This document shows, piece by piece, positions 55,302 to 63,078 of a stretch of 64,000 nt of DNA (its first letter is position 1; each line of letters starts with the position of its first letter). The translations under genes were made by a program, and so were the position numbers. Below the pieces are notes generated by a model, which saw only the letters and a list, made by a program, of their open reading frames with translations, did not search any database and had not been told where the DNA came from. The DNA is from JBFMFH01 sp964481395 (GTDB lineage Bacteria; Acidobacteriota; Vicinamibacteria; Vicinamibacterales; JAKQTR01): contig CAYZYG010000011.1 of assembly GCA_964481395.1 (NCBI GenBank), positions 1 to 64,000 of the forward strand, written 5' to 3'.

Positions 55302-55615
55302 ATCACGTCACCCTGTTTGATCTTGTCGGCCGGGTAGGCCGTAATCAGGTGCCCGGTTTCATCGTTCCTCCTGGCCACCGCGCATACCCAGCGCGGGGGC
55401 ACGTGACGATGGAACAAGAGCACATCGGGGTCGCGAACGCTTCGCCGGATCTCGTCTGGCTGCTCGAGTGTTCGTCGCACATCGTCCAGTCGATCGCGCA
55501 TCGCCGGATGCTTGATGGACACGATCACGTCCCAGTAGGCGGTCGAACACCGCACACGAAACCCCAAGGGCGTGAGGACGTCGAGTAGCGGCGTGTTGGT
55601 CAGTTGCGTGTCCAC
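55289..55615 (-). CDS. Small nuclease-like protein, possible toxin of a TA pair
   Basis: 108 residues. Central block VIVSIKHPAMRDRLDDVRRT, then PDEIRRSVRDPDVLLFHRHV, ending RWVCAVARRNDETGHLITAYP and KIKQGDVIW, a pattern of the small alpha/beta nuclease-like or DUF4258/PBECR-type families that act as toxins or nucleases. The stop overlaps the DUF2283 gene, giving a coupled pair. Catalytic residues cannot be assigned with confidence. It could also be a harmless accessory protein. Confidence 0.55.
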   Translation of the reverse strand: MDTQLTNTPLLDVLTPLGFRVRCSTAYWDVIVSIKHPAMRDRLDDVRRTLEQPDEIRRSVRDPDVLLFHRHVPPRWVCAVARRNDETGHLITAYPADKIKQGDVIWTK

Positions 55616-55720
55616 GGCGCGATGCGGCTAGTATCGCATCAAACTCCGCTTGCAGCACCCAGACGCCCGCACCAGGCCCCCCTCGAATCTCCCGTTCACA
55701 CTGAGCGGAGCGAGTCGGGC

Positions 55721-55857
55721 GAAGCCTGAAGACAGGCTGAGGAGCCGAGACCGAGCGAAGGCGAGTGTGCTGCGGGACTCGTGCCGAGAGCGGCGAGCAG
55801 CGCGAGCCGGTCGAAGCCTGAAGACAGGCTAAGGAGCCGAGACCGAGCGAAGGCGAG
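55721..55857 (+). repeat. Duplicated 45-bp repeat next to tRNA-Asn
   Basis: The 45-base unit beginning GAAGCCTGAAGACAGGCT and ending GCGAAGGCGAG occurs at 55721-55765 and 55813-55857 with one mismatch. Both lie just beyond the 3' end of tRNA-Asn (on its transcript strand). Each unit contains AGCCTGAAGACAGGCT (short inverted repeat AGCCTG/CAGGCT) and so can form a hairpin. Confidence 0.75.
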
Positions 55858-55861
55858 GGAT

Positions 55862-55936
55862 TGGCTCCTCAGGCTGGACTCGAACCAGCAACCCTCCGGT
55901 TAACAGCCGGATGCTCTGCCATTGAGCTACTGAGGA
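55862..55936 (-). tRNA. tRNA-Asn (GUU)
   Basis: The minus strand reads a complete 72-base cloverleaf plus encoded CCA: acceptor TCCTCAG/CTGAGGA, D-arm GCTC/GAGC, anticodon stem TCCGG/CCGGA around CTGTTAA (anticodon GTT), T-arm GCTGG-TTCGAGT-CCAGC, discriminator G. The CCA end is at 55862-55864. No neighbouring tRNA is visible. Confidence 0.97.
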
Positions 55937-56044
55937 ACATTGGCAGGACGCGCGCCAGCAGGGCCAGGGGCCGAACCGGCAGACCTTTTATCGTAACGAA
56001 TTCGGCCGGACCCGGTCAACGTTCACCGCCAATCGCGGTCGGCC

Positions 56045-56545
56045 CTACAGGATCTCGAACACCTCACCGGGACGGTAGTCCGGCTTGAGGTCCCAGTACG
56101 ATACCCCGTCACGCCAGATGCGGCGCGAGCCCAGTTCGCGCATGCGCGTCGCCAGACGGGCGAGACGCGCGGCTAGAGCCCCGTCCCGATCCACGATAAT
56201 CCGTGCGTCCTCGGTCATGTCGAACAGCAGCGGCGTTCCCGCGGACAATTCCTCGGGCGTCTTGATCACCGGCGACAGGTACGGCGCGTCGGGAAGCGCC
56301 TCGCAGACTCGCTGTTCGACGGGCTGGAATTCAGCGACCCGGGCAACGCGGCCCCGGGGGAGGTCGGTGGCGACGATGAAGAGGTCGATATCGGAGTCGG
56401 GTCGGGTCGTCCCGCGAGCCGCTGACCCGAAGAGCGCGAGCGACACCAGACGCCGACCGTAGAGCTCGACGATGGCTCCGGCGGCAACCTCGGCAGCACG
56501 CTCGTGACGGCCGACAACGACGCCGTTCTGGACTGTTCCAGCCAT
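56045..56545 (-). CDS. Nucleotidyltransferase-domain protein (MNT-like)
   Basis: 166 residues from ATG 56545. The minimal nucleotidyltransferase motif G-S-x-A-R-G with D-x-D is clear: LALFGSAARGTTRPDSDIDL (two Asp), and VIVDRDGALA or LFDMTE supply further acidic residues. Small MNT proteins pair with HEPN proteins as antitoxins or act alone as nucleotide-modifying enzymes. No HEPN partner is recognisable next door, but a divergent three-gene operon begins 94 bases away. It may belong to the same defence-like region. Confidence 0.7.
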   Translation of the reverse strand: MAGTVQNGVVVGRHERAAEVAAGAIVELYGRRLVSLALFGSAARGTTRPDSDIDLFIVATDLPRGRVARVAEFQPVEQRVCEALPDAPYLSPVIKTPEELSAGTPLLFDMTEDARIIVDRDGALAARLARLATRMRELGSRRIWRDGVSYWDLKPDYRPGEVFEIL

Positions 56546-56638
56546 GCAGCTACCCGGCGCCATTGTAGCATCCAGCAGGACCTGGCCGGCCGCACTGGTT
56601 GAGGCCGGCGCGAACTCGGTGTACGCTTGCCCGCACCG

Positions 56639-57493
56639 ATGCCGACGCTGTTCGATGTGTCCGACGTTCGCTCCGCAGTTCGAGAGGCCGTGGAATCGTC
56701 TACCCTGCCGCTCACGGTCGCGGCGGCCGTGAAGGCGGTCAAGGCGACGCTGCCGAAGGTGAAGAAGCCGGCGGTCGAGGCCGCGCTCGCCGAACTGGCC
56801 GACAGGGGCACGCTGCACCGCCACCCGCCGGCCAAGGCCGGTGGCGCCCCGCTCTTCCACCGCCTGCCCGCCGAAGAGTACGCCGCCGAACGCCTGCGAG
56901 AGGCCCTCGCCGGCGAAGATCGGCTGACGACCCGAACGCTGCGCAAGGCAATCGGCAAAGCCTACGATCCGTTCTTCGACGAGGCGATCGCGGCACTGGT
57001 CGCGGGCGGACACGTCCAGCCGACGCGCTTTCTGACCGCTCGTCAGCTCACCCAGCTCACGTCCATCATCGAGACGATGAACACGCTGCGCGCGGTGCCG
57101 CTGTCGCTGGCATCGGCCCTGGCTCTTCTGGACGGCTCGCCTTCTCGGCCCGAGACGCCGGCCGCGCCCTCATCGCCCGCAGCGCCAGTCCTGGATGAGT
57201 CGCTGAGCGAGGCGCAGCTCATCGAGTGGCACGCGGCGGATTTGCCGGCTCTGGGCGGGCTTCGCTCGGTACCCATCCCCTGGACCTGGAAGCGCTACGA
57301 AACGTGGTGCACCGCGCAGGCCCGTCGCCCCGACCTCGAACGGTTCCATCGGCATCTGCTGGCGATGGCCGCTCGCGCGGCGGTCGGACTCACGCCCCAC
57401 GACCACGAGGGTCGGCTCCCGGAAGCCGAGACGCGCGTCCTGCCCATGACCCAGGCAGGCTACCGCGCCTACTACTGGACGGTCCTCGGCTGA
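56639..57493 (+). CDS. Protein of unknown function, first gene of a nuclease/ATPase operon
   Basis: 284 residues from ATG 56639; a TTG at 56627 would add four residues. The first 100 residues look like two winged-helix-type units (TVAAAVKAVKATLPKVKKPA and RTLRKAIGKAYDPFFDEA). After a Pro/Ala/Ser-rich linker (about 165-190) the C-terminal domain reads IPWTWKRYETWCTAQARRPD, then LERFHRHLLAMAARAAVGLT and TQAGYRAYYWTVLG. I cannot name a family. It ends 8 bases before the ATPase gene, so the three genes at 56639-61447 likely act together, perhaps as a DNA-recognition or regulatory subunit. Confidence 0.7.
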   Translation: MPTLFDVSDVRSAVREAVESSTLPLTVAAAVKAVKATLPKVKKPAVEAALAELADRGTLHRHPPAKAGGAPLFHRLPAEEYAAERLREALAGEDRLTTRTLRKAIGKAYDPFFDEAIAALVAGGHVQPTRFLTARQLTQLTSIIETMNTLRAVPLSLASALALLDGSPSRPETPAAPSSPAAPVLDESLSEAQLIEWHAADLPALGGLRSVPIPWTWKRYETWCTAQARRPDLERFHRHLLAMAARAAVGLTPHDHEGRLPEAETRVLPMTQAGYRAYYWTVLG

Positions 57494-57501
57494 GCACGGT
57501 C

Positions 57502-59625
57502 ATGCCCGACCGCCGCGACTACCTCCACCTCAACCCGTTCTTCTCGAACGCGGTCCCGGAGGAGGCGTTCTGGCGGGCCGACGCGGAGTTCCCCGATGTC
57601 GGGAGCATTCACGATCGGCAGTCGGCCGCGCTCCAGCAGAACCTCGAAGAACTGGCGGGCGGCACGACCGATGCCACCAAGGTCCAGTTCGTCGTGGGAG
57701 GCGCAGGTTCGGGCAAGTCACACCTGTTCGGCCGGTTGCGCCGCCGTCTCACGCACGGCGAGATCTTCGCCTTCGCCGCCAACCCGCCGACCCGGCCCTC
57801 CGCCATCGAAGCCTGGGTGCTCCAGCGCGTGGTCTCCGGCATGCGACGACGCATCGGCACGCCTTACTCGCAGATCCAGGGCCTGCTGTACACGCTCGTC
57901 CTGAGCGGCGGTGGGGCGCAGGGCGCCGACCTCGATCAACTGCACGCCTACTGGCAGGGCGTGACCCGCACCGCCCAGCAGAAGTACCTGCGCACGCTGC
58001 GCGAACGCCTGACGACCGCAGGCCACTGGGACCCGATGCTGCTGCCGGTGCTCTTCGACGTCCTCGACCCGGACAAGGAGGACGCCGCGCTCGCCTGGCT
58101 GTCGGGCGCCACGAATCTCACAGACGAGGACCTCGGGATTCTCAGGCAGGGTGGCCCCAACGAACGCATCCTCGACACGCTCCTGATCCTCGGCCAGCTC
58201 GCGCGCATCGCCGCCGCGCCCATCGTGCTCGTGCTCGACCAGCTCGATCAGATGCAGTCGCGCGATCAGATTGCCGAGTTCGAACGCCTGCTCATCGCGC
58301 TCCACGACAGCAGCCGCGGCTGGTTCATCGTCGTCGGTCTGACGCGCGAAATGCTCGATGTGTGGCGGGCGCAGCTCAGCCGGCCGTTCATCGATCGGTT
58401 CCTGGACGCGCCGGATACGACGCTGGAACTGCAGCCGATCCTCCCGGATCAGAAGCGCGACCTGGTGACGGTACGCCTGGCCTCGGCCGCGCTCGTCGCC
58501 CGGCGGCACACCGACGGCATTGGCGACGGGCTGTTTCCGATGACCGCGGCAGACGTCGACGGGATCGCCGGAACCGAAAGCGAGTTCCCGCGGCGGGTGA
58601 TCAACGCCGCCAGGGATCGGTACAAGTCGGCTTGCGTGGGCGTGGAGGCCGGCCGGCCAGCCGTCCCATCTCTGCAGGACGTCGTCGAGCACGATCTCGA
58701 GCAGGCTTTCGCCGCGATCGATGCGGCCGAGATGACCGTGGACCAGGCAGTCCTGGCCGATCGGCTGGCGGAGCTCGTCGAGGTCGTCGCTGCTGCTGAT
58801 GGAAGGGCCTTCGCGCGGGCCGTCGGACCACTCGAAGGGCAACGCCGATTCCGGGGTACGGACACCGTCCTGTCGATCGACGGCACAACGCTGCGGCTCG
58901 TTGGTCATCACGTGCAGCAAGGTCGGCAGTTCCCCGACTTTCTGAAGACCGTCCTGCCGTTGCCCGCGCCCGTCATCATGGTCCGGGACGGCGCGGTGCC
59001 GGTGGCTGGCCCGGTGACGCTGCGTCGCCTGGCCGAGTTTCGCACGACGCGGACGTTCCTGCACCTGCCCCGTCCCAACGTCGCGGACGCCTACGCTCTC
59101 GGTCAGGTGCTGGCCGACATGCGCGAGGGGAACTTCGACGACGTGCAGGCGAGTCCGAGACCGGAGCGGGAAGCGATCGTCCGGGCGTTGGGACGAATCG
59201 CGCGAGTCCGCGAGCATCCACTGGTCGTCGCGGTGATGGACGCCATCGCCGCTCCGGCGCCGCAGACGGTCACGCCATCCGCGCGATTCGAGCGCGCTGC
59301 CCAGCCGGCGGAGGTGCGCGAGGGCCCGCCGGTCGAACCGCGTCGGTCTGGCCGCGCGCGCGCGTTCCGCGATATCGATAACGGTCCCGACGATCCGCCC
59401 GACGAGCGCCTCGCGACGGCCGTGTCGGCCATCATGCGGCGCGAACGGTGGCTGGTCCTCGATCGCCTCCGCCGCGAGATCCTGCGTACCGAACGCGTGA
59501 ATGTCGCGCCTCGTCGTCTCCGGCGGCTGATCGCGCAGGAGCCGCTCGCGAGCAGCCTGACCTGCCACCCGCACGACATCCTTCAGGACGCGGATGTCCA
59601 CATCCTCATCTGGGCGGGAGAGTAG
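57502..59625 (+). CDS. P-loop ATPase of a putative defence operon
   Basis: 707 residues. Walker A GGAGSGKSH (Lys72), a middle-domain Walker B in VLVLDQLDQMQSRDQ (Asp246), sensor-like GWFIVVGLTREMLDVWRA, and an Arg-rich tail (about 620-700, RERWLVLDRLRREILRTERV) resembling a winged-helix segment. The pattern is closest to ORC/Cdc6- or STAND-like AAA+ ATPases but not assignable to a named subfamily. It is coupled to the upstream gene (8-base gap) and the nuclease-AAA gene (one base before GTG 59627). It probably senses or moves nucleic acid together with the nuclease partner; inference. Confidence 0.78.
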   Translation: MPDRRDYLHLNPFFSNAVPEEAFWRADAEFPDVGSIHDRQSAALQQNLEELAGGTTDATKVQFVVGGAGSGKSHLFGRLRRRLTHGEIFAFAANPPTRPSAIEAWVLQRVVSGMRRRIGTPYSQIQGLLYTLVLSGGGAQGADLDQLHAYWQGVTRTAQQKYLRTLRERLTTAGHWDPMLLPVLFDVLDPDKEDAALAWLSGATNLTDEDLGILRQGGPNERILDTLLILGQLARIAAAPIVLVLDQLDQMQSRDQIAEFERLLIALHDSSRGWFIVVGLTREMLDVWRAQLSRPFIDRFLDAPDTTLELQPILPDQKRDLVTVRLASAALVARRHTDGIGDGLFPMTAADVDGIAGTESEFPRRVINAARDRYKSACVGVEAGRPAVPSLQDVVEHDLEQAFAAIDAAEMTVDQAVLADRLAELVEVVAAADGRAFARAVGPLEGQRRFRGTDTVLSIDGTTLRLVGHHVQQGRQFPDFLKTVLPLPAPVIMVRDGAVPVAGPVTLRRLAEFRTTRTFLHLPRPNVADAYALGQVLADMREGNFDDVQASPRPEREAIVRALGRIARVREHPLVVAVMDAIAAPAPQTVTPSARFERAAQPAEVREGPPVEPRRSGRARAFRDIDNGPDDPPDERLATAVSAIMRRERWLVLDRLRREILRTERVNVAPRRLRRLIAQEPLASSLTCHPHDILQDADVHILIWAGE

Positions 59626-59626
59626 C

Positions 59627-61447
59627 GTGCTGCGGATGGAGATGACGCCGCTCGTGCTGGGTCCGGACGAGGTCGCCGCCCTCGAGCGATCCATCTGGAC
59701 GGCCCTGCTCGATCACCTCGACGCCCATCCGCCCCGCGCCAGCTACCGCGGCACGACGTCGGTGAGCGTATCGGAAGCCAAAGAGATCCTGAAGGTCGCG
59801 CTGCCGCACTACCGGGGATCCGCATCGACGCTCGTGCCTCAGATTTCGGGGGGCGAGGCCGTCCCTCGGCAGGTCGGAGAACTGCTGCACCGGTGGATCC
59901 ACACGAGCACGAAGTACTTCCGCCGCACGGGGGCCAAGGTCGTCCGCCACGCCGCTACCCTCGGAGACGACGAGCGCGCGCGGCTGCTGTGGACCTCGGT
60001 CTTCGACGCGGTGCTGCTCGGACAGGTGCAGAGTCTGCCGATGCTGGAGCAAGCGCAGGGCCGCGAAGCGTGCGACCTGGCTGTCGAATCGCTCAAGCTC
60101 TGGGTCCGCGACATCAGCCGGCGCATCGGCGCCTCTGCCGGCACCTGGTTCGATCCTCGTGTCTTCTTCCTGGACACGGAGGGCGATCTCGAGGCTGTCG
60201 TGACCATCGGTGGCCGCCGGCTCCACGTGCGCGGGCGTCCGGACGCGATCCTGTTCGATCAGACGCGCGGGCACATCACGCTGTGCGAGTTCAAATTCGG
60301 CGGTCAGGGTGAACTCGAGATTCAGATCGCCCAGGTGCTGATGTACGTGCGGCTGATTCAGGAAGCCCGGAAAGTCGACGTCACCGCCGGCGAGTTGCAG
60401 GTCTACCGGGCGAGGCCCGAAGCGGTGCTCGAGCCGGGAGCGGATCCCGCCGTCGAGATTCAGGCGCCCGCGTCGGAGTTCCCCCCGGAGGTCGACGAGG
60501 GATTCCGCGGATTCGTGGGGAACCACGCGGCCGTGCGCCGGCTGAAGATCGAGTGCACGCTCGCGCTGCGGAAGGGCGTGCCGCCGGAAATGCCGGTCAA
60601 TCTGATGTTCTGCGGCCCGGCGGGCCTCGGCAAGACGGAGCTGGCGCGTCGCGTGGCCCGGACCTTGCGTCTACCGTTCGTCAACCTGCCGGCGGGCCAG
60701 GCGCCGAGTGTGGACGCGCTGATGGACACGATCGACCGGACGCTCGCCGACGCGGGAGTCGAGGCGACGGAGGTCGGCCGTGACACGGGACGCCCCGTGC
60801 GTCGCTATCCGCCGTTCGTCCTGTTCCTCGATGAGATTCACGAACTGCGCAAGCGCGCGGATGCGTTCCTGACGCTGCTCGAACCGGGCGAGCGCCGCGC
60901 GGTCGGCTCGGCGGCGGTGGGCGACTTCTCTGCCGCGACCATCCTGGGCGCGACGACCGACCGCGGAAAGCTGGCCGGGCCGTTTCTCTCACGCTTCCGC
61001 ACGATCGACCTGGAGCCCTACACGGAAGACGAAGTCGCCGACCTGATCGCGCCGCTGTTCGAGGCCGGACGGCCGGACGCCGGCTTTCTGACGGCGCTGG
61101 CTCGCACGGGTCGGCTGACCCCGCGTCTCGCCATCGAACGCGCGCGCGAGGTGCTGACACGGCACGAGTTCAATCCGTCCATGTACCCGCTCACCAGCGA
61201 GGGGCTGACACGCATCTCGGCCGAACAGTGGGGCGTCGACGAAAACGGCCTGGGCGAGAACGACCGGCGCTACCTGCGCGCCCTGCGGGACGGGCCGCGA
61301 GGACAGGCGGCGCTGGCATCGCTGCTGCCAGTCGGCCGCGAAGAGGTTGAGCGCCTGATCGAACCCTTCCTGCTCCAGCTCGACGCCGTGCGGATCACCT
61401 CGGCGGGCCGCGTGCTCACCGAGCGCGGCCGGACGTTGATCCGGTAG
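59627..61447 (+). CDS. PD-(D/E)XK nuclease fused to a RuvB-like AAA+ ATPase
   Basis: 606 residues from GTG 59627, spaced 6 bases after GGGAG; ATG 59636 is an alternative. The N-terminal half has nuclease motifs: HVRGRPDAILFDQ (Asp206), ITLCEFKFGG (Glu221-Phe-Lys223) and IQIAQVLMYVRLI (Q-x3-Y), the RecB/Cas4-type PD-(D/E)XK layout. The C-terminal half is a RuvB-type AAA+ module: GPAGLGKTE (Lys336), FLDEIHEL (Asp402), TILGATTDRGKL sensor and FLSRFRTIDLEPY (Arg finger region). The fusion predicts ATP-driven DNA remodelling coupled to cleavage. It sits in a three-gene operon near an MNT and a VapBC pair, hence a candidate defence system. Confidence 0.82.
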   Translation: MLRMEMTPLVLGPDEVAALERSIWTALLDHLDAHPPRASYRGTTSVSVSEAKEILKVALPHYRGSASTLVPQISGGEAVPRQVGELLHRWIHTSTKYFRRTGAKVVRHAATLGDDERARLLWTSVFDAVLLGQVQSLPMLEQAQGREACDLAVESLKLWVRDISRRIGASAGTWFDPRVFFLDTEGDLEAVVTIGGRRLHVRGRPDAILFDQTRGHITLCEFKFGGQGELEIQIAQVLMYVRLIQEARKVDVTAGELQVYRARPEAVLEPGADPAVEIQAPASEFPPEVDEGFRGFVGNHAAVRRLKIECTLALRKGVPPEMPVNLMFCGPAGLGKTELARRVARTLRLPFVNLPAGQAPSVDALMDTIDRTLADAGVEATEVGRDTGRPVRRYPPFVLFLDEIHELRKRADAFLTLLEPGERRAVGSAAVGDFSAATILGATTDRGKLAGPFLSRFRTIDLEPYTEDEVADLIAPLFEAGRPDAGFLTALARTGRLTPRLAIERAREVLTRHEFNPSMYPLTSEGLTRISAEQWGVDENGLGENDRRYLRALRDGPRGQAALASLLPVGREEVERLIEPFLLQLDAVRITSAGRVLTERGRTLIR

Positions 61448-61520
61448 CCCGGAGCATCCTGCGGGCGGTGGTTGACCCGGCAGGACAAGTTCAGCCCTTG
61501 TCACCGAATCCGTGCGACCG

Positions 61521-62075
61521 TCAGAGGTAGCGCCGCACCCGCGCCCGGTAGTCCCGCCACGCCTGCCCGAACCGGTCTTCGAGGAACCGCTCCTCCGCGA
61601 TCACGATCCGATGGTGACCAGCCATCATGATCACGGTCGACAGCAGGTTGAACCAATGCGGCACGAGCAGGCACGATCCAATGCCCGCGAGGAACAACCC
61701 GAGGTAGATGGGATTGCGGCTGAACCGATAGAGCCCGTGCGTCTTGAGGTCGGTGGCTTCGCGCGGCAGGCCGATCCGTGTCGATCGCCCGAGTTCATGG
61801 ATGGCCACCACCATGAGCAGCTCGCCAATCCCGGCGAGGACCGCCCCGACGAGCGTCCGTCCGGATGGCAACTGGCTCATCCGGACAGCCCACCCAAACA
61901 GGAAGACGTGCGGAGGCACGATGGCGAGCTTGGTCACGACAAAAGCCAGCGGCTGGATCGACGGCCGCCCGATGGTGGTCTTCAGACGCTGCAGCGTCGC
62001 GCCAGCAGTTCGCCCGGCATCGTCTCGGCCAAGCGCTTCACCGGTATCCTGGACGGCATTCACGCGGTCGCTCAT
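61521..62075 (-). CDS. Isoprenylcysteine methyltransferase-like membrane protein
   Basis: 184 residues from ATG 62075, ribosome site AGGAG. Four or five hydrophobic helices (VTKLAIVPPHVFLFGWAVRM, LVGAVLAGIGELLMVVAIHEL, IYLGLFLAGIGSCLLVP). The ICMT/PEMT-type C-terminal motif is present: GLYRFSRNPIYLGLFLAG and EERFLEDRFGQAWRDYRARV, which bind SAM. The substrate (isoprenylcysteine, phospholipid or a membrane small molecule) cannot be told. It is convergent with the nuclease-AAA gene. Confidence 0.78.
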   Translation of the reverse strand: MSDRVNAVQDTGEALGRDDAGRTAGATLQRLKTTIGRPSIQPLAFVVTKLAIVPPHVFLFGWAVRMSQLPSGRTLVGAVLAGIGELLMVVAIHELGRSTRIGLPREATDLKTHGLYRFSRNPIYLGLFLAGIGSCLLVPHWFNLLSTVIMMAGHHRIVIAEERFLEDRFGQAWRDYRARVRRYL

Positions 62076-62347
62076 GGGGGCTCCTCGGGCGCGGGCGCAC
62101 AGGCGCGACTCCGTTCGCACCGGCATGCTGTCGGGTTGCAGATGGAGTCTACCACGCAGACCTGGCTCCCACCGGCTAAGTGGTTCGATTCGCAAGTACG
62201 GCCTCGTATCACGTGCGCGGTCGATGGCCGCAGTTGCTCCCTCACCACTCAGTCCTGACCCTCGACTGGCTCAGGGTCATCCCGAGCAACGCCGAGGGAT
62301 GAGGGCGCAAATACGTCGCCATACTTGCGCATCGAAGGACTGAGGAC

Positions 62348-62740
62348 CTACTGCGCCAGCAGGGAGAGGGAAAGCCCGTCGACCTTGTCGAAGTGCCGCC
62401 GTTCTCTCGTCAGCAGGAGTCCTCGACGCGTCTTGACGATGCCGGCGATCAGACTGTCGCCCATGCCGATCGGCGTGCCCGCACGTTCGAGGGTGCGCCG
62501 GATGGCGGCCGCCGCGTCGGCCGCCGCCCGGTCGACGGGCAGCGTGTCGATCGCGTCGAGGAGGTCGCGCACGGGCCGTTTCTGGCGCGCGGTGCGGACC
62601 CCGGACAGCAGTTCGAACCGGCTCACCGCCGTCGTGGCGAGGTCACCCCGTTCGAGCTCGAGCGCGATGCGTTCTGCGCCGGGATCGTGGCCGCTCAAGT
62701 AGTCGATCAGGACGTCGGTGTCGGCGACGATCATCGCCAC
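62348..62740 (-). CDS. vapC: PIN-domain ribonuclease, VapC-type toxin
   Basis: 130 residues. The PIN catalytic acids are visible: N-terminal ADTDVLIDYL (Asp), SRFELLSGVRTA (Glu), GMGDSLIAGIVKTRR (Asp) and a final FDKVDGLSL. VapC toxins are Mg-dependent RNases that cut tRNA or rRNA. Its start overlaps the end of the antitoxin gene by 10 bases, the usual VapBC order and coupling. Confidence 0.9.
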   Translation of the reverse strand: MAMIVADTDVLIDYLSGHDPGAERIALELERGDLATTAVSRFELLSGVRTARQKRPVRDLLDAIDTLPVDRAAADAAAAIRRTLERAGTPIGMGDSLIAGIVKTRRGLLLTRERRHFDKVDGLSLSLLAQ

Positions 62741-62970
62741 GACTCCCGGAGCGCGGCGGCGGTTCGACGAAGATCCTCGGCATCCCGTCGCGAGAGGGCA
62801 CCACGGACCTTGAGCGCACGCTGGCGGGCCTGCGCGCCGGCGTCGAGACGCCGCAGGTGTTCGTCGAGTGCCTCGGCGATAACCGAAGAGAATCCCTTTT
62901 CTCCGCGGCGCGCGGCCAGTTCGAGGAGCCGCGCCCGATGCTCGTCCTTGAGTTCGATGGTCGTGCGCAT
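62731..62970 (-). CDS. vapB: Ribbon-helix-helix antitoxin, VapB-type
   Basis: 79 residues. N-terminal MRTTIELKDEHRARLLELAA is a ribbon-helix-helix DNA-binding region; the C-terminal half (SSVIAEALDEHLRRLDAG, RDAEDLRRTAAALRESWR) is a helical toxin-binding tail. It should repress its own operon and neutralise VapC. A palindromic operator lies directly upstream. ATG 62970 is close behind a -10-like element. Confidence 0.88.
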   Translation of the reverse strand: MRTTIELKDEHRARLLELAARRGEKGFSSVIAEALDEHLRRLDAGAQARQRALKVRGALSRRDAEDLRRTAAALRESWR

Positions 62971-62980
62971 GAGGAGGAGT

Positions 62981-62995
62981 GTATTACATGCATGT
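62981..62995 (-). promoter_or_regulatory. vapB promoter -10 and operator palindrome
   Basis: On the minus strand, ACATGCATGT (62986-62995, perfect 10-base palindrome) abuts TAATAC (62981-62986), a -10-like hexamer 10 bases before the vapB start. The overlap of palindrome and promoter fits autorepression by the antitoxin. Confidence 0.6.
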
Positions 62996-63078
62996 GCATG
63001 ACATCGACTGCGTGCCCGGGGTCGCCTGGGGCGACGTGGGATCGCTGGACCCGGTTTGGCGGTAAGATGGCGCCCGTC

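Noticed and set aside
55721..55936. tRNA-Asn plus repeats as an integration site with att copies
   Set aside because: The repeats do not match any part of the tRNA 3' end and no integrase gene is visible in the window.
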